DNA of 11,182 nt, taken from Propionibacteriaceae bacterium (GTDB taxonomy: Bacteria; Actinomycetota; Actinomycetes; Propionibacteriales; Propionibacteriaceae). A model generated the notes under the pieces. The model did no database searches. It saw only the letters and a program-made list of their open reading frames with translations, and was not told the DNA's origin. The position numbers and the translations under genes are program-made. The stretch spans positions 1 through 11,182 of the forward strand of contig JAICEV010000079.1 in the NCBI GenBank assembly GCA_025923975.1, given 5' to 3'. Below, piece after piece: positions 5,523 through 11,182 of this stretch. The stretch's first letter is position 1, and each line of letters begins with the position of its first letter.

Positions 5523-8108
5523 TTAAGCCGGGACGTATCTAGCTGATGGGGGTGTCGGTGTGCTCGCCGGCAGCGTCGCGAGACCCATCTCCGCCTGGCT
5601 CGCCAGCAGCGGGTGATACGGGACAACGCGTACGGTGTAGCCGATGTCACCGGCACGCTTGGCCTCCACCCAGCTCTCGTACCGCCGCAACCCTCCGTCG
5701 ACAGTGTCTCCGGTCGGGAACGGATTCACCCGCGGTTCGTATAGCCGGTCATCACCACTTACTCGACCGGTAACCAACTGCACCTGAATGTCGTCCGGTG
5801 TGAGATCACCGAGCCGTATCAGCGCGCTGACATGGATCTTGGCACCCACCTCGATCTGTTCACCCCCGAGCGACTCCACATGCTCGACGGCCACAGTTGA
5901 CCACGCCTCACGGATCCTGCGCTTCCAGCTTGCGAGTGCCGTCGCTCCACCTCGCGCACCATTGAGCGCGAGGCTGGAAACCGCGGCAGGGGTGTACAGG
6001 TTCGTGACATAGTCGCGGACCATCCGCGACGCCACGACCTTGGGCCCCAGGCCTGCGATGGTGTCCCGGATCATCTGAATCCAGCGCTCCGGCAGCCCGC
6101 GGTTGTCAAGATCATAAAAGCGCGGCACGATCTCGTTCTCGATGATGTCGTAGAGCGCCTTTGCCTCAAGATCGTCACGACGCTCGGCACCGTCGGCGCC
6201 TTCCGCCGAAGGGATCTCCCAGCCGTACGCGGGGTCGAACCACTCGTCCCACCACCCGTCGCGGATCGACAGGTTCGCGGCACCGTTCAGCGCCGCCTTC
6301 ATCCCTGATGTGCCACAGGCCTCGTAAGGCCGCAGCGGGTTGTTCATCCACACGTCACAGCCTGGGTAGAGCCGCTTGGCCATCGCCATGTCGTAGTCGG
6401 GCAGGAACACGATGTGCTCCCGCACCTCCGGGTCATCGGCGAACTGCACCATCTGCTGGATCAATGCCTTTCCGCCCTCATCGGCTGGATGGGCCTTGCC
6501 TGCGATGACGATCTGGATCGGACGGTTCGGGTCGGTCAGCAGCTTCTTTAGCCGAGCCGGATCACGCAACATCAAGGTCAACCGCTTGTACGACGGCACC
6601 CGCCGGGCAAAGCCAAACGTCACCACATCGGGATTGAGCACCTTGGCGACCCAGTCCGCAGGCATGCCGCGAGTGGTGCTGCTGGCTGCTAGCCGGGCGC
6701 GCGTCATGGCGATCAGGTCCTCGCGCATCCTGCGCTTGAGCGCCCAGATCGTCTTGCTGTCGACCGCTTCCAGCGCGTTCCAGTCATAGCCGTCACTCTC
6801 AGAGGGACTGCCGGTCGGCGCTTCCAGCAGGTCGAGCAGCTCGCGGTGCACCCAGGTCAGATGGTGCACACCGTTGGTTATGGAGCTGATCGGCACCTCG
6901 CTGGTGTCGAACGATCGCCACAGCCCCTGGAACATCTCGCGGGACACTGAGCCATGCAGCGCAGATACTCCGTTGGCCCGCTGAGCCAACCGGAATCCCA
7001 TCACCGCCATGTTGAACTTGCTCGAGTCCCCGCCCTCGTAATCCTCAGCGCCTAGCGCGAGGACTCGGTCGAGCGGCAGATCCTCAAAACCCGTGAACTG
7101 GCGAACGATGAGCTCGCGCGGAAACCGGTCGATGCCAGCCGGAACCGGGGTGTGAGTCGTGAACACCGTTCCCGCACGGGTGAGTTCAAGCGCGGTATCG
7201 AAGTCCAGGCCCTCCTGCATGTATTCGCGTATTCGTTCCAACCCCAGGAATCCAGCGTGGCCTTCATTAGTGTGAAAGACCGCCGGCGCCGGGGCGCCCG
7301 TAATCCGGCAGTAGGAGCGGATGGCGCGGACGCCGCCCATGCCGAGCAGCACCTCTTGCTCGAGCCGATGGTCGGTACCACCGCCGTACAGCCGATCGGT
7401 GACCTCTCGCTCGTAGCCTGCATTCTGCTCGACGTCGGAGTCCAACATCAGGAGCGGCACCCGGCCAACCTGGGCTATCCAGACCTGGGCGAACAGCGCA
7501 CCCCCGGCAAGGGGGACCTCGATCCGGATCGGGCCGGCGTCATCATGCAGCAAGGTCAATGGCAACGAGTTCGGGTCCAACAGCGGGTAGCGCTCCTGTT
7601 GCCAGCCCGCGGCATTCAGTGACTGCCGGAAGTAGCCCTGACGATAGAGCAGGCCGACTCCGATGATTGGGACTCCGAGATCGCTCGCGGCCTTCAGGTG
7701 ATCCCCGGCGAGAATGCCCAGGCCACCCGAGTACTGGGGGAGCACCTCTGTGATGCCGAATTCAGGTGAGAAGTAGCCAATACTCACCGGTGCTGGGGGG
7801 GTTTCAGCCGCGTAGCCCTGGTACCACAGATCGCCGCTCAGATAGTCGGCAAGATCGGCTTGAATGAGGCGAAGGTTCTTCAGGAAACGCTTGTCGGTGG
7901 CCAGCGCCTGGAGACGCTCAACGGATACGTCAGCGAGCAGCCTGATGGGATCACCACCGGTACGGTCCCACAGTTGCGGATCGACCGACCGGAACAAATC
8001 TTGCGTCTCCGCGTGCCAGCACCAGCGAAGGTTGCGGGCCAAATCGCCAAGAGGCTTCAAAACCTCAGGCAGTACCGGGCGCACGATAAAACGACGGATA
8101 GCGCGCAC
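5523..8108 (-). CDS. glgP: Alpha-glucan (glycogen/maltodextrin) phosphorylase, GT35, with DUF3417-type N-terminus
   Basis: This 861-residue PLP enzyme releases glucose 1-phosphate from the non-reducing ends of alpha-1,4-glucans. The N-terminus, RRFIVRPVLPEVLKPLGDLA, followed by NLRWCWH (about residues 5-32), is the DUF3417-like region of the shorter, actinobacterial-type phosphorylases. Glucan and phosphate site motifs follow: YFSPEFG (112-118), QYSGGLGILAGDHLK (125-139) and FHTNEGHAGF (278-287). TTHTPVPAG (317-325) and ITNGVHHLTW (410-419) come next. The PLP lysine is K604 in GTSGMKAALNGAANLS (599-614). The C-terminal about 120 residues form a beta-rich tail usual for this subtype. The start is GTG at 8108, with GGTAGG about 8 bases upstream. 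The family conserves this N-terminus, which supports that start. It diverges from glgE across 105 bp and converges with glgX, so branched-glucan breakdown genes are adjacent but separately transcribed. Confidence 0.95.
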   Translation of the reverse strand: MRAIRRFIVRPVLPEVLKPLGDLARNLRWCWHAETQDLFRSVDPQLWDRTGGDPIRLLADVSVERLQALATDKRFLKNLRLIQADLADYLSGDLWYQGYAAETPPAPVSIGYFSPEFGITEVLPQYSGGLGILAGDHLKAASDLGVPIIGVGLLYRQGYFRQSLNAAGWQQERYPLLDPNSLPLTLLHDDAGPIRIEVPLAGGALFAQVWIAQVGRVPLLMLDSDVEQNAGYEREVTDRLYGGGTDHRLEQEVLLGMGGVRAIRSYCRITGAPAPAVFHTNEGHAGFLGLERIREYMQEGLDFDTALELTRAGTVFTTHTPVPAGIDRFPRELIVRQFTGFEDLPLDRVLALGAEDYEGGDSSKFNMAVMGFRLAQRANGVSALHGSVSREMFQGLWRSFDTSEVPISSITNGVHHLTWVHRELLDLLEAPTGSPSESDGYDWNALEAVDSKTIWALKRRMREDLIAMTRARLAASSTTRGMPADWVAKVLNPDVVTFGFARRVPSYKRLTLMLRDPARLKKLLTDPNRPIQIVIAGKAHPADEGGKALIQQMVQFADDPEVREHIVFLPDYDMAMAKRLYPGCDVWMNNPLRPYEACGTSGMKAALNGAANLSIRDGWWDEWFDPAYGWEIPSAEGADGAERRDDLEAKALYDIIENEIVPRFYDLDNRGLPERWIQMIRDTIAGLGPKVVASRMVRDYVTNLYTPAAVSSLALNGARGGATALASWKRRIREAWSTVAVEHVESLGGEQIEVGAKIHVSALIRLGDLTPDDIQVQLVTGRVSGDDRLYEPRVNPFPTGDTVDGGLRRYESWVEAKRAGDIGYTVRVVPYHPLLASQAEMGLATLPASTPTPPSARYVPA

Positions 8109-8151
8109 TCGATTAACCTACCGGCGAACATTAGATGCCACGGGGGTTTCT

Positions 8152-8168
8152 GCTCTATCGGTTAGAGC
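8152..8168. promoter_or_regulatory. Inverted repeat in the glgP/glgE divergent promoter region, candidate operator
   Basis: GCTCTA-TCGGT-TAGAGC has perfect 6-bp arms with a 5-bp spacer. It is nearly central in the 105-bp gap between the divergent glgP and glgE starts (43 bp from glgP, 45 bp from glgE). A protein bound here could control both glucan breakdown and synthesis. TATCT at about 8176-8180 could be part of a glgE -10 element, and on the other strand TCTAAT near 8135 could serve glgP; both are weak guesses. Confidence 0.45.
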
Positions 8169-8213
8169 TTCGATGTATCTGCCCCCTGCCACTCAGCCGG
8201 CGGGGCCGATAAG

Positions 8214-10385
8214 TTGACACTCGTGACGGCAACAAATTCCGGGCTTCCATTGCCTGAGCGCGACGCGGCTCAGCCAGGCTCCACAGAATCTTCGTCTTCA
8301 GCGTCCACGACACCGCCCGACACCTCATCTGCCGACCAACCGACCGTCACCATCAGAAAGCCGACACTCGGAGCGATCTTTGATCGCATTCCGGTGCACA
8401 AAGTGTCGCCGGTGATCGAGGGTGGCGCCTATCCGGCAAAGGCGGTGGTCGGCGAGTCGATTCCCATCCGGGCGACTGTGTTCCGCGAAGGCCATGACGC
8501 GGTCAACGCGTCAGTGGTACTCACCGATCCAGCAGGCAAAGAGCGGCTCGAGCCGATGCATCCCACCACGCCGCAGGGTTTCGACTGGTGGACCGCATCG
8601 GTCGTGCTCGAGACCGAAGGGCTGTGGACGTTCCGGGTCGAGGGCTGGAGCGATCCGTGGGAGACCTGGGTGCACAATGCCGAGATCAAGATTCCGGCCG
8701 GCATCGACGTTGCGCTGGTGTGTACCGAGGGCATCGCGCTGTTTGACAGAGCCGCTGCTGAAGCCGAAGCGGCCAGCGACTATCCGACTGCAGCACTGCT
8801 GCAAGGTGCGGCAAAGAACCTCGACTCAGGACAACAAGTCGAGGACCGCCTGGAGGTCGTACTGGCCGACGACGTCCGCGCCGCCATGAAACGCTTCGGT
8901 CCGCGCGAGATGGTCTCACCCACGCCGGACTACCCGATCTTCGTGGATCGCCGCAAAGCGCTGTTCTCCTCCTGGTACGAGTTCTTCCCACGCTCGCAGG
9001 GTGCCATGTGGGATGAGGAGAACCAGAAATGGATATCAGGCACATTCGATACCTCGCATGAGCGGCTGGAGGCCGCGGCGGCGATGGGCTTCGACGTTGT
9101 CTACCTCCCGCCCATCCACCCCATCGGCAGAACCTTCCGCAAAGGGCCAAACAACACACTGGCTCCAGGCCCCAGCGACCCGGGCTCCCCATGGGCAATC
9201 GGCGGCGATGAGGGTGGACACGACGCCATTCATCCAGACCTTGGTGACTTTGACGCCTTTGACCGGTTCGTCGAAAAGGCCAAGTCCTTGGGGCTCGAGG
9301 TGGCACTGGACTTCGCACTCCAGGCCTCCCCCGATCATCCGTGGGTTACGGAGCATCCGGAGTGGTTCTCCAAGCGGGCCGACGGCACGATCGCGTACGC
9401 GGAAAATCCACCGAAGAAGTACCAGGACATCTATCCCATCAACTTCGACAACGACCGCGACGGGATCTATCAGGAGAGCCTGCGCATCCTTAAACTCTGG
9501 ATGAGCCATGGCGTGCGGATCTTCCGCGTGGACAATCCGCATACCAAGCCGGTCAACTTCTGGGCGTGGCTACTGGGTGAGGTTCGCAAGACCGATCCGG
9601 ATGTGCTGTTCCTGTCCGAGGCGTTTACCAAGCCGGCCATGATGCGTGCTCTCGGCAAATCCGGATTCCAGCAGTCCTACACCTACTTCACCTGGCGGAA
9701 TGAGAAGTGGGAAATCGCGGAATACATGCAGGAGCTGACATCCGAGACGGACAGCTTCTTCCGGCCGAACTTCTGGCCCAACACCCCCGACATCCTGCCC
9801 CACTTCCTGCAGTGGGGCGGCAAGCCTGCGTTCACCATACGCGCCGTGCTCGCTTCGACGCTTTCGCCGCTGTGGGGCATCTATTCAGGCTTCGAGCTGT
9901 TCGAGAACGCCCCACTTGCTCAGGGCCGCGAGGAGTATTTGGACTCCGAAAAGTTCCAGTACCGTCCGCGGGATTGGAAGGCCTCGGATGAGAGTGGTGA
10001 GAACCTCAACATGCTGCTCGGCAGGCTGAACCACATCCGCAAAGAACACCCTGCGCTGCAGCAGCTGCGCGACCTGCACTTCCACCACGCCCCGCACGTC
10101 AACGCGCTGGTCTATTCCAAGCGGAGCGGTGACGACGTGGTGATCGTGGTATGCAGCCTGGATCCCCACAACATCGTCGAGACCGAGATCTACCTTGACA
10201 TGGAGGCGCTGGGCCTTACGGCACGCGACGTCTACCTGGTCCACGACGAGCTCACCGGACAAACCTGGCGCTGGGGGCAGCACGCCTTCGTCAGGCTCAC
10301 TCACGACGATCCCGCGCACATTCTCACGCTGATTCGGTACGGCTCACGAAGCACTGCCGCGGGGCCGGCTACCGCACAGGGCTAG
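8214..10385 (+). CDS. glgE: Alpha-1,4-glucan:maltose-1-phosphate maltosyltransferase GlgE (GH13_3)
   Basis: GlgE transfers maltosyl units from alpha-maltose 1-phosphate to the non-reducing end of alpha-1,4-glucans, giving linear chains for branching. The N-terminal domain shows PVIEGGAYPAKAVVGE (66-81) and GLWTFRVEGWSDPW (136-149). A helical insert with the GPREMVSPTPDYP segment (229-241) follows. The barrel carries YEFFPRS (255-261), LEVALDFALQASPDHPW (361-377) and FRVDNPHTKP (437-446) with nucleophile D440. It also carries FLSEAFTKP (466-474) with acid/base E469, and NTPDILP (523-529) with D526. The spacing of these residues matches the Streptomyces enzyme with a constant shift of about 46. 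That shift is explained by a Ser/Thr/Pro-rich N-terminal extension (residues 1-46). The TTG at 8214 has GGCGGGG 8 bases upstream. A GTG at 8223 is an alternative, and the true start could lie further in. The next gene follows after 6 bp, indicating an operon. Confidence 0.95.
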   Translation: MTLVTATNSGLPLPERDAAQPGSTESSSSASTTPPDTSSADQPTVTIRKPTLGAIFDRIPVHKVSPVIEGGAYPAKAVVGESIPIRATVFREGHDAVNASVVLTDPAGKERLEPMHPTTPQGFDWWTASVVLETEGLWTFRVEGWSDPWETWVHNAEIKIPAGIDVALVCTEGIALFDRAAAEAEAASDYPTAALLQGAAKNLDSGQQVEDRLEVVLADDVRAAMKRFGPREMVSPTPDYPIFVDRRKALFSSWYEFFPRSQGAMWDEENQKWISGTFDTSHERLEAAAAMGFDVVYLPPIHPIGRTFRKGPNNTLAPGPSDPGSPWAIGGDEGGHDAIHPDLGDFDAFDRFVEKAKSLGLEVALDFALQASPDHPWVTEHPEWFSKRADGTIAYAENPPKKYQDIYPINFDNDRDGIYQESLRILKLWMSHGVRIFRVDNPHTKPVNFWAWLLGEVRKTDPDVLFLSEAFTKPAMMRALGKSGFQQSYTYFTWRNEKWEIAEYMQELTSETDSFFRPNFWPNTPDILPHFLQWGGKPAFTIRAVLASTLSPLWGIYSGFELFENAPLAQGREEYLDSEKFQYRPRDWKASDESGENLNMLLGRLNHIRKEHPALQQLRDLHFHHAPHVNALVYSKRSGDDVVIVVCSLDPHNIVETEIYLDMEALGLTARDVYLVHDELTGQTWRWGQHAFVRLTHDDPAHILTLIRYGSRSTAAGPATAQG

Positions 10386-10391
10386 GACACC

Positions 10392-11182
10392 GTGAGCGGC
10401 ACAGCCGATCCTCAGGTCGCCGATCAGGTCCTGGGGTACATCTCCAATGCGCGGTGGTTCGCCGGCAAAGGTCGGCGCGCCCGGCTGCGATCGCTGACGT
10501 CCTTGCCGTGGCTGACGGAGGTTTCGGAATTCTTCAGGCCCGGCGCCGCTCCGGCAGTGCGGTTCGAGATCGCCGAGGTCGAGTATTTACCCCAGGAAGA
10601 TCCTGAGCCGTCCTCGGCCGTGCGCAATCAATTTCTGGAGGAGCAGGACGCCCGTGATCTTGCAGCTGTCGGAACACCTGAGATGGCTCATGAGGTTGCG
10701 GACGTGCGCACTGAGTATTACCAGCTCGCGGTCTCATATCGCTCCGCCCCACACGCGGACCTCCACCACGCAGAGATCGGTCGTTTTACCGATCCTGATC
10801 TTGGTCCCGTGATCGCGTATGACGCTCCACAGGATCCGCAGGCATGTGCTGCGATACTGACCGCGTTGTTGAGCGGTCAACGGCTGCGTAGCCCGGACAG
10901 CGAGGTTCGTTTCACCACCACATCGGCAGCCAGCCTGAAAGCTGATCTTGAGCCCCGACTGTTCACCGGGCAGCAGAGCAACACCTCAGTGATGCTCGGA
11001 GACACTGGCATTATCAAGCTCTTCCGGCGCCTGGAGCTGGGTCGCAATCTGGATATCGAAGTCCACAACGCACTCAACGCAGCCGGTATCTCAGACGTTG
11101 CGGCGCTATTCGGCTGGATCGCGGGCAGCTGGGTGTCGGACGGACGACAGCTCGACGCCGATCTCGCCATGGTGATCGAGAA
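10392..11182 (+). CDS. mak: Maltokinase Mak/Pep2, 5' part (runs off the window)
   Basis: Maltokinase phosphorylates maltose with ATP to give maltose 1-phosphate, the GlgE substrate. The frame stays open from GTG 10392 to the end of the window, 263 codons of the usual about 450. Near the start, YISNARWFAGKGRRARLRSL is the typical N-terminal cap sequence. At about residues 193-229, QQSNTSVMLGD, then IIKLFRRLELGRNLDIEVHNAL, corresponds to the nucleotide-binding beta-hairpin and the conserved kinase lysine (K of IIKLF) with its following helix. The catalytic loop would lie beyond the window. The gene begins 6 bp after the glgE stop with an AGGA overlapping that stop, so it is co-transcribed and probably translationally coupled. 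TreS, often fused to or next to maltokinase, is not seen; no TreS domain precedes this protein, so it is a free-standing kinase at its N-terminus. Confidence 0.93.
   Translation, partial: MSGTADPQVADQVLGYISNARWFAGKGRRARLRSLTSLPWLTEVSEFFRPGAAPAVRFEIAEVEYLPQEDPEPSSAVRNQFLEEQDARDLAAVGTPEMAHEVADVRTEYYQLAVSYRSAPHADLHHAEIGRFTDPDLGPVIAYDAPQDPQACAAILTALLSGQRLRSPDSEVRFTTTSAASLKADLEPRLFTGQQSNTSVMLGDTGIIKLFRRLELGRNLDIEVHNALNAAGISDVAALFGWIAGSWVSDGRQLDADLAMVIE

Noticed and set aside
8686..9318. 210-codon open frame on the minus strand
   Set aside because: Antisense shadow of glgE with Arg/Pro-rich composition typical of out-of-frame translation.

Overview
The window is high-GC DNA with the gene content of an actinomycete. 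Evidence for this is the GlgE/maltokinase glucan pathway, the short actinobacterial type of glucan phosphorylase, GTG and TTG starts, weak Shine-Dalgarno sites and a T-poor terminator hairpin. Genus cannot be fixed from the sequence. No tRNA, rRNA, CRISPR array, transposase or recombinase was seen.

Positions 1-1560 hold housekeeping or accessory genes. The 5' part of etfB (electron-transfer flavoprotein beta) lies on the minus strand and runs off the window. A LmbE/PIG-L type deacetylase lies upstream of it on the same strand, and a small conserved actinobacterial protein of unknown function diverges from that deacetylase. A perfect 14-bp palindrome sits just upstream of etfB.

Positions 1599-2883 look like a discrete element. 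A single gene for a predicted nuclease (AbiEi-like N-terminus, DUF559/Vsr-like PD-(D/E)XK C-terminus) is flanked by two short arrays of a 52-bp repeat. The arrays are in inverted orientation, and their outer ends form an exact 14-bp terminal inverted repeat. A 50-codon minus-strand reading frame with an excellent ribosome binding site runs into the right array and ends there.

Positions 3188-11182 are a storage-glucan cluster. GlgX (debranching enzyme) and GlgP (phosphorylase) are convergent, with a strong hairpin between them. GlgP diverges from GlgE (maltosyltransferase), which is followed 6 bp later by the truncated maltokinase gene (mak/pep2). GlgP and GlgX degrade glycogen-like glucan from the non-reducing ends and at branches. 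Maltokinase makes maltose 1-phosphate, and GlgE uses it to extend alpha-1,4-glucans. The usual partners TreS and GlgB are not in the window. Candidate operators lie in the glgP/glgE intergenic region and upstream of glgX.

The most unusual item is the nuclease gene framed by inverted 52-bp repeat arrays. The glucan genes themselves appear ordinary and intact.
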